Below are positions 7,905 to 18,094 of a stretch of DNA of 64,000 nt, piece by piece. Within the stretch, counting starts at the first letter, position 1. Every line of letters starts with the position of its first letter. Source of the stretch: Dechloromonas sp. A34 (GTDB taxonomy: Bacteria; Pseudomonadota; Gammaproteobacteria; Burkholderiales; Rhodocyclaceae); contig NZ_CP102486.1 in NCBI RefSeq assembly GCF_026261605.1, positions 3,472,001 to 3,536,000 on the forward strand, given 5' to 3'. The notes beneath the pieces were generated by a model, which made no database searches, had not been told where the DNA came from, and saw only the letters and a list, made by a program, of their open reading frames with translations. Both the position numbers and the translations under genes were made by a program.

Positions 7905-9224
7905 TCAGTGGGCGGCAGCCTGGCTGGCGACAGCCGGGGTCGGCACCGTCTTCTTGTGGCCGGTATCCGGATGCCAACCCATGACCGCAAGCATCACGGC
8001 AAAACCGACGACGTAGGCGAGCATGACGTGCCAGCCGTGTTTGACCCACTGGACGGCCGACTTGGCTTCCGGATACATGTTGGACAGCGCGACACCGGCC
8101 GACGAACCGAACCACAGCATCGAGCCGCCAAAGCCGACGGCGTAGGCCAGGAAGCCCCAGTCGTAGCCGCCCTGGCGCAGCGCCAATGCGGTCAGCGGAA
8201 TGTTATCGAAGATGGCGGACACGAAGCCCAGGGCCAGGGCCGACTGCCAGGAGGCCTTCGGCAGTTCTTCCACCGGCATCATCGAGGCGCAGAGCACCAG
8301 GGAGAGCAGGAAGATCGAGCCCTTGACGGTTTCCGGCAGCAGTTCCCAGTCGTGACGACGGACCGGGATGGTCAGGATGATTGCCACCCAGACGGCGACG
8401 CCGATGAAGGGGAAGTGTTCGGCCAGTTCCGGGAACTTGACGTTGATCGTGATGTTGGTCGCCACGGCGAAGACCAGCATGGTGGCGACGATGAAGATCC
8501 GCCCCCAATCGACATGGGTGTGGCCGTGGGCATGCTTGATGATCGGCGAGTAGGCGTGCTGCTGCTTGGCACCGAAGTAGCCGATGATCAGCAGCGCGAT
8601 ACCGGCCGCGACGTAGGCATCGAAAACCTGCACCGGGCTGATGCCGTCGATCCACATCATGGTCGTCGTCGTGTCGCCGACCACCGAACCGGAACCGCCG
8701 GCGTTCGAGGCGGCGACGATGGCAGCCAGGAAGCCGATATGCACCTTGCCCTTGAACAACTGGTGGGCCATGGCGCCGCCAATCAAGGCGGCGGCGATGT
8801 TGTCGAGGAAGCTGGAGATCACGAAAACCATGACCAGCATCACGAAGCCGCCCTTCCAGTCGTCCGGCAGGAACTTGGGCAGGATGACCGGCACATGGCT
8901 CTTCTCGAAATGCCGGGCGAGCAGCGCGAAGCCGGTCAGCAGGCAGAACAGGTTGCCGATGGTCACCCACTCATGGCCGAGGTGACCGACGAAGCCGGCG
9001 ACGCCGACCCCGGTCTTGAAACCGGTGAAGATGATCTTGTAGAGGCTGATCGTGAACAGGCCGGTCAGCGCGACATAGAGCGTGTAGTGATGGAATAGCG
9101 CGACGCCGAGCAGGGTCAGCGCGAAGAGGATGAAATCGACGGGGATTCCCCCCACCGTCGGCAAGTCACCGGCGGCGAAAGCGGAAACCGGCAATAGGCA
9201 TAGCAGTGCTAACAATCGATACAT
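7905..9224 (-). CDS. nhaD: NhaD-type sodium/proton antiporter (ArsB/NhaD superfamily)
   Basis: This 439-residue protein has a signal-like first helix and about 12 hydrophobic segments. The superfamily motifs are visible: SSFLDNIAAALIGGAMA in the first half and SAIFDNIPLTALALRQGG in the second, plus NAGGSGSVVGDTTTTMMW. NhaD proteins exchange Na+ for H+ across the inner membrane. The position beside rnf may matter because Rnf complexes can couple to ion gradients, but that is inference. A citrate-transporter-like annotation is the alternative. Confidence 0.8.
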   Translation of the reverse strand: MYRLLALLCLLPVSAFAAGDLPTVGGIPVDFILFALTLLGVALFHHYTLYVALTGLFTISLYKIIFTGFKTGVGVAGFVGHLGHEWVTIGNLFCLLTGFALLARHFEKSHVPVILPKFLPDDWKGGFVMLVMVFVISSFLDNIAAALIGGAMAHQLFKGKVHIGFLAAIVAASNAGGSGSVVGDTTTTMMWIDGISPVQVFDAYVAAGIALLIIGYFGAKQQHAYSPIIKHAHGHTHVDWGRIFIVATMLVFAVATNITINVKFPELAEHFPFIGVAVWVAIILTIPVRRHDWELLPETVKGSIFLLSLVLCASMMPVEELPKASWQSALALGFVSAIFDNIPLTALALRQGGYDWGFLAYAVGFGGSMLWFGSSAGVALSNMYPEAKSAVQWVKHGWHVMLAYVVGFAVMLAVMGWHPDTGHKKTVPTPAVASQAAAH

Positions 9225-9365
9225 GGCTGTTCTCTTGATGATTAATATAATTGGCGAGACTTCCCGTTTCCGCCGGAAAGTGCGGATTGACGGGCATTGT
9301 CGGTGCTGCGGGCAAGCTTTTCAATCCCGGATATTCCCGAATCCCTACGGGTCTCCGGCACGCAA

Positions 9366-9635
9366 TCAGTCTTCGTCCATGTCCCGGCGCGGCACTGTTT
9401 CCGGGTCGGCAATGATGCCGCGATAAATCTCGACCCGATCCCCCGGCTTCAACATGGCATCGAGCTTGACCAATCGACCGAAGACGCCGACTTTCTGGGC
9501 GCCCAAGTCGATATGCGGGAACTGCTTGAGAATGCCCGAACGTTCGATACCTTGAGCCACCGTCGACTCGTCCGGAACCTCGATATTCAGCCAGATTTGT
9601 TGTCCTGGCTCGGAATAAGCGACGCCGATTTGCAT
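9366..9635 (-). CDS. rnfH: RnfH-family protein (UPF0125)
   Basis: This small beta-grasp-like protein of 89 residues begins MQIGVAYSEPGQQIWLNIEV. It holds the family features GSGIL-type helix (ERSGILKQFPHIDL), KVGVFGRLVKLD and LKPGDRVEIYRG. The start at 9635 has GGGAG upstream; a longer frame to 9671 overlaps rnfE and is unlikely. RnfH is commonly found at the end of rnf operons in diazotrophs; its job is not settled. It is the last gene of this operon. Confidence 0.9.
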   Translation of the reverse strand: MQIGVAYSEPGQQIWLNIEVPDESTVAQGIERSGILKQFPHIDLGAQKVGVFGRLVKLDAMLKPGDRVEIYRGIIADPETVPRRDMDED

Positions 9636-9645
9636 GTTTTTCTCC

Positions 9646-10326
9646 CTATGCCACGACCGGTGCTGCACCACCGGTCTTTCCCCTGGATTTTTCTTCCTGA
9701 CGCATTTCCATCACCCGCTTGCCGGCGAGCAGGAAACCGAGCACCGCGAAGGCGCCTGGCGGCAGGATCATCAGCAAGGCCCCGCCGTAGCCAGGCAACT
9801 TCATTTCCAGGAAGGCGAAGGATGGCCCGAGCAGGTTGGAGGCCTGCGCAAACAGCGTACCGGACCCGAGAAACTCGCGAATCAGGCCGATCACGGTCAA
9901 TGCCCCGGTAAAACCGAGGCCCATGGCGACGCCATCGACTGCCGAGGCAAAGACCCCGTTCTTCACGGCGAAGGCTTCGGCCCGACCGAGAATGGCGCAA
10001 TTGACCACGATCAGCGCGATGAAGAGTCCGAGCACCTTGTAGAGATCATGCAGCCAGGCGTTCATCGCCATATCGACGACGGTGACCAGCGTGGCAATGA
10101 GCACCACGAAGACCGGAATACGCACCTGCGAACTGACGGTGTGGCGAATCATCGACACCAGGATATTGGAGACGACCAGCACCGCCGTGGTCGCCAGGCC
10201 CATGCCCAGGCCGTTGGTGCCGCTCGTCGTCACCGCCATGGTCGGGCACAGCGCCAGCATCTGGGAAAAGACGACGTTCTGTTCCCACATCCCGTCCTTG
10301 AACAACTTGCCGTAAGCATTGCTCAT
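9646..10326 (-). CDS. rnfE: RnfE, membrane subunit of the Rnf electron transport complex
   Basis: This integral membrane protein of 226 residues has about six hydrophobic segments. Its family motifs are [22 protein letters not shown] and VVNCAILGRAEAFAVKN. RnfE and RnfA form the core ion/electron channel of the complex, which in diazotrophs drives reduction of low-potential ferredoxin or flavodoxin for nitrogenase. It lies between rnfG and rnfH with only a few bases between genes. Confidence 0.95.
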   Translation of the reverse strand: MSNAYGKLFKDGMWEQNVVFSQMLALCPTMAVTTSGTNGLGMGLATTAVLVVSNILVSMIRHTVSSQVRIPVFVVLIATLVTVVDMAMNAWLHDLYKVLGLFIALIVVNCAILGRAEAFAVKNGVFASAVDGVAMGLGFTGALTVIGLIREFLGSGTLFAQASNLLGPSFAFLEMKLPGYGGALLMILPPGAFAVLGFLLAGKRVMEMRQEEKSRGKTGGAAPVVA

Positions 10327-10335
10327 CGCAGCCCC

Positions 10336-10941
10336 CTAGCCCGTGATTTCAGATTTGTGGGCGGCGAAGAACTCCAGCCCGCCCTTGACCGCCTTGACCA
10401 CGGCGCGCGGCGTGATGGTCGCGCCGGCGAACTGGTCGAAGATCCCGTTATCCTTCTTGACGCCCCACTTGTCCGGCGTCGGCTCGCCCAGGGACTTGCC
10501 GTCGAAACTCTTGATCCAGGCATCCTTCTTGACCTCGATCTTGTCACCCAGGCCGGGGGTCTCGACATGCTTGAGAACGCGCACCCCCAAGGTCCGGCCC
10601 TCGAGATCGACGGCCATCAGTACCTGGATATCGCCGGCGTACCCCCGTTCGGCCACTTTGAAGAGGGCCGCCTTGACCGTTTCACCCTGGCGAGCCCGGT
10701 AAATGGTCACGGTTTTGCCGTCTTTTTGCAGCTCGACCGTATCTTTGAGGAAATCGTTATCGGCCATGCCCTGCGGCAAGACCTCCGACAAGGAATCGCG
10801 CAAGTCCTTGGCCTCGGCCGCGGCGATGGCCTCGCTGGTAGCACTGGAAGCCAGGGCCAGCGCGCCACTGGCGAGCAAGGCAATGGTCCCTAGCAACACC
10901 GGCTGGTAGCCGATCTTTTCGCGGAAAGATTCAAAATTCAT
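10336..10941 (-). CDS. rnfG: RnfG, FMN-binding subunit of the Rnf complex
   Basis: An N-terminal membrane anchor (about residues 14-34) is followed by the periplasmic FMN-binding domain. The FMN-attachment motif is visible as FAGATITPRAVVKAV, where the second Thr of the S/T-G-A-T motif carries covalent FMN in the family. Length is 201 residues, normal. The start codon lies one base after the rnfD stop, so translation is probably coupled. Confidence 0.95.
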   Translation of the reverse strand: MNFESFREKIGYQPVLLGTIALLASGALALASSATSEAIAAAEAKDLRDSLSEVLPQGMADNDFLKDTVELQKDGKTVTIYRARQGETVKAALFKVAERGYAGDIQVLMAVDLEGRTLGVRVLKHVETPGLGDKIEVKKDAWIKSFDGKSLGEPTPDKWGVKKDNGIFDQFAGATITPRAVVKAVKGGLEFFAAHKSEITG

Positions 10942-10942
10942 C

Positions 10943-12040
10943 TCAGGCTCCCTTGTTTTCCGGAATATCGAGTGGCTTGCCCTTGCGATCGCGGCCGAGG
11001 ATGCGCGGCTTGACCAGGCGGTCGATGACCGGGGTCAGCGCATTCATCAGCAGTACGGCGAAGGCCATCCCCTCGGGATAAGCGCCGTAAGTCCGGATCA
11101 CCCAGGTCAGGAAGCCGATGCCCAGCCCGAAGACGATCTGGCCGCTAGCGGTATTGGGCGAGGTGACGTAATCGGTGGCGATGAAGAAGGCGCCGAGCAT
11201 GAGCGCGCCGGACAGCAGATGGGCCGAGACGCTCAAGTAGTGAGCCGGATCGACGGCATGGCCGATCGCCGCCGGAATCGCCACGCCGGCCAGCACCGCA
11301 ACCGGGGTATGCCAGGTGATCACGCGGGTGATCAGCAGATACAGGCCACCGGCAAAGATCAGCATCGACGCCGATTCGCCGAAGCTGCCGGAACGGGCGC
11401 CGATCCAGGAAAGCGCCGGGGCATGCTCGCCGGCCAGCGAATGCAGCAGATCGATACCGCGCGACATCTCGGTCTTGGCATAGCCGAGCAGCGAGGCACT
11501 GGCCATGGCATCGGGCTGCGGCAGGCTGGTCAGAAAAATGCGCAGGCCATCGATGAAATCGGGGGCGGCCAATGTGGTCAGCGGCAGCGGATAGACCCAT
11601 TGGGTCAGTGGCACCGGGAACGAGATCAGCAAGGCGACACGGGCCACCATGGCGGGATTGAAGACGTTCTGCCCGACGCCGCCGAACACCTGCTTGCCGA
11701 TCACGATGGCGAGGAAGCCGCCGACCACGGCAACCCACCAGGGCGCCCAGGGCGGCAGGGTAAGCGCCAGCAGCCAGCCGGTGAGCAGGGCCGAACCGTC
11801 GAACAGCGTCCGCTTGATGCGGGTGACCCCCATCAGTTTCAGCGACAGCGCTTCGAAGCCGAGGCAGGACAGGATGGTCAACAACCAGAGGAAGAAGGAT
11901 GGCCAGCCGAACAGCCAGAAGCCGTAGAGCGTGGCGGGGACGAGCGCCATCTGGACACGGAACATGGTGCGCGTCACCGAATTGCCACCATGAGCATGCG
12001 GCGAGGCAATAGGCTGGGCGGATAGGACAGTCGAAGTCAT
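10943..12040 (-). CDS. rnfD: RnfD, membrane subunit of the Rnf complex
   Basis: This polytopic membrane protein of 365 residues is of the NqrB/RnfD family. It shows the conserved SSFGESASMLIFAGGLYLL region and, near the C-terminus, FIATDYVTSPNTASGQIVFG and YGAYPEGMAFAVLLMNALTP. NqrB/RnfD carry flavin by a Thr residue. The ATG overlaps the rnfC stop as ATGA. Confidence 0.95.
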   Translation of the reverse strand: MTSTVLSAQPIASPHAHGGNSVTRTMFRVQMALVPATLYGFWLFGWPSFFLWLLTILSCLGFEALSLKLMGVTRIKRTLFDGSALLTGWLLALTLPPWAPWWVAVVGGFLAIVIGKQVFGGVGQNVFNPAMVARVALLISFPVPLTQWVYPLPLTTLAAPDFIDGLRIFLTSLPQPDAMASASLLGYAKTEMSRGIDLLHSLAGEHAPALSWIGARSGSFGESASMLIFAGGLYLLITRVITWHTPVAVLAGVAIPAAIGHAVDPAHYLSVSAHLLSGALMLGAFFIATDYVTSPNTASGQIVFGLGIGFLTWVIRTYGAYPEGMAFAVLLMNALTPVIDRLVKPRILGRDRKGKPLDIPENKGA

Positions 12041-13494
12041 ACGGTTTCTCCTTGTTTTGCTGCGTCGAGCGCAGCGGCCGCCTGCGCGGCGGCGCGTTCG
12101 GCTTTACGTCGGGCGGCCGCCTCGACCTTTTCCCGCGCCTCGCGCTCCAGACGCTCCTGGCGAGCCAGGGCAAGCTTCTTGGTCGATTCGGTACGCAACT
12201 GCGTACGCTGACGCGCCGAAAGATCACCCTTTGCGTGATAGAAGTACTGGACCAGCGGAATGTGCGACGGACAGACATAGGCACAGCAGCCGCAGGCGAT
12301 GCAGTCGGTCAATCCGAGATCTGCGGCGCCGTCGAGGTCGTCGTTGCGGATGCGCGCACTCATCTCCAGCGGCAGCAGCCCCATCGGGCAAGCCTTGACG
12401 CAACTGCCGCAACGGATGCATGCCTCGGGCTCATAGCGGGCAGACTCCTCGGCATCGAGGAGCAGAATGCCACTCGTCCCCTTGATCACCGGCACCCTGG
12501 CATGGGGCAGAACGGAACCCATCATGGGCCCTCCCATGACCATCTTCGCCGCCGCGCCCTTGACGCCACCGGTGAAGGCAATCAGGTCGCTGACCAAGGT
12601 GCCGATCGGCACCTCGTAGTTGCCGGGCATTCCTGCAGCCTTGCCATTCAAGGTCATCAGACGGCTGACCAAGGGACGGTTCAGGCACACGGCGTCATGG
12701 ACGGCATAGGCCGTGCCGACGTTATGGACGATCACGCCAACGTCGGCCGCACGCGCGTCGGAAGGCACTTCACGGCCGGCGAGCTCGACGATCAACTGAC
12801 GATCCGAACCCATCGGATAACGCGCCGGAACCGGCACGATACGCACTTCGGCAAACCCCGACGATGCCTCGCGCATCGCGGCAATCGCCTCCGGTTTGTT
12901 GTCCTCGATACCGACCTTTGCCTGGCGCGCGCCGGTGGCAATCAACATCAGCCGGATGCCGGAAACGATCGCCGCGGCACGGTCGCGCATCAGGCGGTCA
13001 TCGCAGGAAAGATAGGGTTCGCATTCGCTGCCGTTGATGATCAGCGTGTCGATGCTTGAACGCCGCCCAAGACTCAGTTTGACTGACGATGGGAAGGTCG
13101 CCCCGCCCAACCCGACCACCCCGGCGGCGGCGACAAGATCGGCGATCTCCGTCGGCGCCAGCGCAAAGGGGTTGGCCGGCCGCTCGTTGTCGAGCCAGCG
13201 GTCGTCGCCGTCGGCATCCAGGGAGATTGCTACGCCCGGCAGACCAGAGGCGTGCGGCGCGGTAATCTCGCCGATCGCGCTGACGATGCCGGAGGTCGGC
13301 GCGTGCAGCGGCGCCGAGATATTGCCTTGGGCGGCAGCAATCAACTCGCCTTTGAGAACCTTCTGACCAACCATGACCACCGGCCGGGCCGGCGAGCCGA
13401 CATGCTGCGACAGCATCAGGTGCAGGCGCGGCGGGATCGGCAGGCGCCGGACGGGCTGATCGGCAGCCGGCCGCTTATGGTCGGCCGGATGCAC
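12037..13494 (-). CDS. rnfC: RnfC, first-position paralogue (second in transcript); N-terminus frameshifted or GTG-started
   Basis: RnfC is the peripheral subunit that takes electrons into the complex. Visible are the N-terminal RnfC domain, the Rossmann-like NADH/FMN domain (GVVGLGGATFPSSVKLS, GSECEPYLSCDDRLM) and two 4Fe-4S motifs (CIRCGSCVKACP and CIACGCCAYVCP). A coiled-coil-prone Lys/Glu/Ala tail ends the protein. As read, it starts at GTG 13494. However, bases 13495-13541 encode MGFMNLFQSFLGNGWG in another frame, matching the start of the neighbouring paralogue. One extra G in the G run at about 13495-13499 would restore a 13541 start. Confidence 0.9.
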   Translation of the reverse strand: MHPADHKRPAADQPVRRLPIPPRLHLMLSQHVGSPARPVVMVGQKVLKGELIAAAQGNISAPLHAPTSGIVSAIGEITAPHASGLPGVAISLDADGDDRWLDNERPANPFALAPTEIADLVAAAGVVGLGGATFPSSVKLSLGRRSSIDTLIINGSECEPYLSCDDRLMRDRAAAIVSGIRLMLIATGARQAKVGIEDNKPEAIAAMREASSGFAEVRIVPVPARYPMGSDRQLIVELAGREVPSDARAADVGVIVHNVGTAYAVHDAVCLNRPLVSRLMTLNGKAAGMPGNYEVPIGTLVSDLIAFTGGVKGAAAKMVMGGPMMGSVLPHARVPVIKGTSGILLLDAEESARYEPEACIRCGSCVKACPMGLLPLEMSARIRNDDLDGAADLGLTDCIACGCCAYVCPSHIPLVQYFYHAKGDLSARQRTQLRTESTKKLALARQERLEREAREKVEAAARRKAERAAAQAAAALDAAKQGETV

Positions 13495-13550
13495 CCCCAG
13501 CCGTTGCCGAGGAAGGATTGGAAAAGGTTCATGAAGCCCATGACACGCCC

Positions 13551-15062
13551 CTAGCTGACCGTACTCTGGTCCGCCTGCGCGGCGGCAGCGGCCGCAGCCG
13601 CAGCTCGCTCAGCCTTGCGTTTTGCAGCCGCCTCGACCTTCTCGCGATTTTCGCGGTCCAGGCGTTCCTGGCGCTGCAAGGCCATTTTTTTGGTCGCATC
13701 GTTGCGCAGCTTGGCGCGATCCTGCGACGCCATCTCGCCCTTGGCGTGGACAAAAAACTGGACCAGCGGAATCTTCGACGGGCAGACGTAGGCGCAGCAG
13801 CCGCAGGCGATACAGTCCTTGAGACCGAGGTCGATTGCTTCACCATAGACTTCGTTGCGGATGCGCGAGCTCATTTCGAGCGGCAGCAGGCCCATCGGAC
13901 AAGCCTTGACGCAGCTGCCGCAGCGGATGCACGGATTCGGCTCCTGCTCGGCGACCTCGGCCGTATCGAAAGCCAGGATGCCGCTCGTGCCCTTGACCAC
14001 CGGCACCCGCCAGTGCGGAATCTGCATGCCCATCATCGGCCCGCCCATGATCCGCCGCGCCAGGCCGAGACCATCGCCCTTCAGACCGCCGGCGAAGGCG
14101 ATGACTTCTTCGGCCAGAGTGCCGATGCGGACTTCGATGTTGCCGGGCTGGCTGGCGCATTGACCGTTCAGGGTCACCAGCCGCGAAATCAGCGGCTTGC
14201 CTTCGCGCACGGCGGCGCGCACGGCGAGCGCCGTGCCGACGTTATGGACGATCACGCCGATGTCGGCCGGCCGGCCGTCAGCCGGCACTTCGATGCCGGT
14301 CAGTTCCTGGATCAGCTGTTTTTCCGAGCCCATCGGGTAGCGTGCCGGTATCGGCCGGATCTGCACATTGGCGAAGGGGCTGGCCGATGCCTGCATGGCG
14401 GCAATGGCTTCCGGCTTGTTGTCCTCGACGCCGACCAGCGCGACGCCGGCACCGGTGGCATGGAGCATGATGCGGATGCCATCGACGATGCCGGCCGCCT
14501 GGTCGCGCATCAGGCGGTCGTCACAGGAGAGATAGGGCTCGCACTCGCCGCCATTCATGACCAGCGTCGTCACCTTGGCGCGCGAGGCGCCGATCAGCTT
14601 GACCGCCGACGGGAATGCCGCGCCGCCGAGGCCGACGACACCGGCCGCCGCGACGCGCGGGCCGATTTCGGCTGCACTCAGTGCAAACGGGTCGGCGCAG
14701 CCGTGCAGTTCGACCCACTCGTCGGCACCGTCGGCTTCGAGAATGATCGCCGGCAGGCTCAAGCCGGAAGGATGCGGCGCCGTGATCTCGGTTACCGCCA
14801 CCACCGTCCCGGAAGTCGGGGCATGAATCGGCGCCGAGACCATGCCTTGGGCATCGGCCAGCAGTTCGCCCTTTTTGACGTGCTGGCCAACCAGCACCAC
14901 CGGCCGGGCCGGGCCGCCGAGGTGCTGCTGCAGCGGCAGATAGAGCTTGGCCGGAACCGGCATGACGCGCACCGGCTGGTCGGCTGCCGGACGCTTGCGG
15001 TCGTCCGGATGAACGCCCCAGTCGTCGCCGAGGAAATGCTGGAAGAGGTTCATCAATCCCAT
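13551..15062 (-). CDS. rnfC: RnfC, second paralogue, full length
   Basis: This 503-residue RnfC starts MGLMNLFQHFLGDDWGVHPD. It carries the same domains as its neighbour: barrel-like N-terminus, GVVGLGGAAFPSAVKL, GGECEPYLSCDDRLM, two 4Fe-4S motifs (CIRCGSCVKACP, CIACGCCAYVCP) and an Ala/Lys/Glu-rich tail. The two copies align along their whole length, so they arose by tandem duplication, but they differ at many positions and are not a recent copy. Most rnf operons have one rnfC. It follows rnfB by 7 bases. Confidence 0.95.
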   Translation of the reverse strand: MGLMNLFQHFLGDDWGVHPDDRKRPAADQPVRVMPVPAKLYLPLQQHLGGPARPVVLVGQHVKKGELLADAQGMVSAPIHAPTSGTVVAVTEITAPHPSGLSLPAIILEADGADEWVELHGCADPFALSAAEIGPRVAAAGVVGLGGAAFPSAVKLIGASRAKVTTLVMNGGECEPYLSCDDRLMRDQAAGIVDGIRIMLHATGAGVALVGVEDNKPEAIAAMQASASPFANVQIRPIPARYPMGSEKQLIQELTGIEVPADGRPADIGVIVHNVGTALAVRAAVREGKPLISRLVTLNGQCASQPGNIEVRIGTLAEEVIAFAGGLKGDGLGLARRIMGGPMMGMQIPHWRVPVVKGTSGILAFDTAEVAEQEPNPCIRCGSCVKACPMGLLPLEMSSRIRNEVYGEAIDLGLKDCIACGCCAYVCPSKIPLVQFFVHAKGEMASQDRAKLRNDATKKMALQRQERLDRENREKVEAAAKRKAERAAAAAAAAAQADQSTVS

Positions 15063-15069
15063 GGTGTTC

Positions 15070-15597
15070 TCACGCAGCCAAAGGCTTGGGCATGACCCAG
15101 TGTTGCAGGGTCACCGGCACCGGCTTCATGGCGAGCGCCTCGGTCGGGCATTTTTCGATGCAGCTGCTGCAGCCGGTGCAGGCTTCGCGCAGCACGTTGT
15201 GGATCTGCTTGGCGGCGCCGAGAATGGCGTCGGTCGGGCAAACCTTGATGCAGCGACAGCAGCCGATGCACAGCTCTTCGGCGACGACGGCGATCTTCGG
15301 ACCGTCGTCGGACATCGCCGAGAGATCGACAGTCAAGCCCAGCTTGGCGGCGATCGAGGTCGCCAGAGCCTTGCCGCCCGGCGGGCAGCAGGTCGGGGCG
15401 GCGGTGCCGTCGACAATCGCCGTCGCGGCCCCGGAGCAACCGGGGAACCCGCACTGCCCGCAATTCGAACCGGGCATCATGGCGATCAGTTCATCGACCA
15501 CCGGGTTGCCCTCGACCTGCAGGAACTTGTTGGCGATGCCGAGGATGATGCCGAGTGCGGCACCGAGGATGGTCAGGCTGAGAATGGCGGCGATCAT
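15070..15597 (-). CDS. rnfB: RnfB, iron-sulfur subunit of the Rnf complex
   Basis: A single N-terminal membrane helix (residues 1-25) is followed by the RnfB 4Fe-4S domain with its CGQCGFPGC motif (Cys 46, 49 and 54) and a further Cys pair near residue 70. Two ferredoxin-type motifs (CIGCCRCIKVCP and CTGCSSCIEKCP) follow. RnfB passes electrons between the cytoplasmic donor or acceptor and the membrane flavins. Length is 175 residues, normal for proteobacteria. Confidence 0.95.
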   Translation of the reverse strand: MIAAILSLTILGAALGIILGIANKFLQVEGNPVVDELIAMMPGSNCGQCGFPGCSGAATAIVDGTAAPTCCPPGGKALATSIAAKLGLTVDLSAMSDDGPKIAVVAEELCIGCCRCIKVCPTDAILGAAKQIHNVLREACTGCSSCIEKCPTEALAMKPVPVTLQHWVMPKPLAA

Positions 15598-15604
15598 GTC
15601 AAGC

Positions 15605-15675
15605 CTCCCGATGGGCCGCCCCGAGGGAGGCGGCGCCCCCTTGGGGGGGCAGCGAACAAGGTGAGCGTGGGGGTC
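15605..15675. repeat. GC-rich intergenic palindromic element between rnfA and rnfB
   Basis: This stretch contains GGGCCGCCCCGAGGGAGGCG and a GCCCCCTTGGGGGGGC palindrome, followed by a GCGAACAAGGTGAGCGTGGG tail. It resembles dispersed palindromic elements found between betaproteobacterial genes. Only one copy is in the window, so repetition in the genome is not shown here. It could form strong RNA structure between rnfA and rnfB. Confidence 0.45.
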
Positions 15676-15689
15676 ATTTTCTATCTCCC

Positions 15690-16268
15690 TTAGACGTTCA
15701 GGCCCGAGAAGCCCATGAAAGCAAGGGCGAGCAGGCTGATGGTGACGAACGCAATCGGCGCGCCGGCAAAGGCGCCCGGGACACGGGCCAGGGCGACGCG
15801 CTCGCGCAGGCCGGCAAAGATGAGCAAAACGATGGTGAAGCCAAGCGCCGAACCGAAGCCGTAGAGCAGGCTCTTGAACAGGCTGAACTTCTGCTCGACG
15901 TTGAGCAGCGCGACGCCGAGCACGGCGCAGTTGGTGGTGATCAGCGGCAGGTAGATGCCGAGAGACTGGTAGAGGCCGGGGCTGGCCTTCTTGATGAACA
16001 TCTCGGTAAATTGCACGACCGCCGCAATAACCAGGATGAAGGTCAGGATGCGCAGGTAGCCCAGGCCGAAGGGCTGCAGCATCCAGTTATCGAGCATCCA
16101 GGAGGCACCGGCGGCCAGCGTGATGACGAAGGTGGTCGCCAGCCCCATGCCGAGAGCGCTGTCCACACTCTTGGAAACGCCCATCACCGGGCAGAGGCCA
16201 AGGAACTTGATCAGCACCACGTTATTGACCAGGGCGGTGGATAGCAGCAGTAAGAGAAATTCGCTCAT
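15690..16268 (-). CDS. rnfA: RnfA, membrane subunit of the Rnf complex
   Basis: This six-helix membrane protein of 192 residues has family motifs [23 protein letters not shown] and [21 protein letters not shown]. With RnfE it forms the symmetric core that holds an iron-sulfur centre. The start at 16268 (MSEFLLLLL) matches the family; a longer frame to 16403 runs back through the promoter. It is the first gene of the operon rnfA-B-C-C-D-G-E-H and is divergent from nifL. Confidence 0.95.
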   Translation of the reverse strand: MSEFLLLLLSTALVNNVVLIKFLGLCPVMGVSKSVDSALGMGLATTFVITLAAGASWMLDNWMLQPFGLGYLRILTFILVIAAVVQFTEMFIKKASPGLYQSLGIYLPLITTNCAVLGVALLNVEQKFSLFKSLLYGFGSALGFTIVLLIFAGLRERVALARVPGAFAGAPIAFVTISLLALAFMGFSGLNV

Positions 16269-16303
16269 GGTTGTGAGATTCCAGGTTTTTCCCCTGCCCT
16301 CAC

Positions 16304-16319
16304 TGCATAAGGCATGCCA
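16304..16319 (-). promoter_or_regulatory. Probable sigma54 promoter of the rnf operon
   Basis: The minus-strand sequence TGGCATGCCTTATGCA keeps GG and GC at 10-base spacing, but the -12 block is ATGC instead of TTGC. Predicted transcription starts near 16293, about 25 bases before rnfA. Confidence 0.65.
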
Positions 16320-16404
16320 AGCAGCGCCCGGACAACAAAACCCCACAGCGATGCGGCCTTCTGAAGCATGCGCACCAAAACAGGGCGTTTTTGCGGGAAA
16401 CAAA

Positions 16405-16420
16405 TGTCACAAAGCCGACA
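16405..16420. promoter_or_regulatory. NifA activator site shared by rnfA and nifL
   Basis: TGT CACAAAGCCG ACA matches TGT-N10-ACA. It is about 119 bases upstream of the predicted rnfA start and about 100 bases upstream of the predicted nifL start. It is the only such site I find in this intergenic region. Confidence 0.75.
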
Positions 16421-16485
16421 GACATTTCGTCGCATTTCCCCCGAAAGCCTGACGACAGGCCGCCATCGGCCTTGCCCAGGCAAAG

Positions 16486-16501
16486 CGGCACGGATTCTGC
16501 T
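16486..16501 (+). promoter_or_regulatory. Probable sigma54 promoter of nifLA
   Basis: CGGCACGGATTCTGCT has GG and GC at 10-base spacing with one change in each consensus block (C for T at the first base, CTGC for TTGC). Predicted transcription starts near 16512. A GAGGAG ribosome-binding site precedes the nifL ATG at 16537. Confidence 0.7.
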
Positions 16502-16503
16502 AA

Positions 16504-18069
<1,566 letters not shown>

Positions 18070-18094
18070 TAACAATAAATAACGAGAACAGCAT

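Noticed and set aside
7818..9098. Plus-strand frame of 426 codons opposite the antiporter
   Set aside because: It is a shadow of the NhaD-type gene, which has clear membrane helices and motifs on the minus strand.
13518..15095. Plus-strand frame of 525 codons opposite rnfC
   Set aside because: The real product is RnfC on the minus strand with iron-sulfur motifs. The plus frame is Arg/His/Asp-rich with no family.
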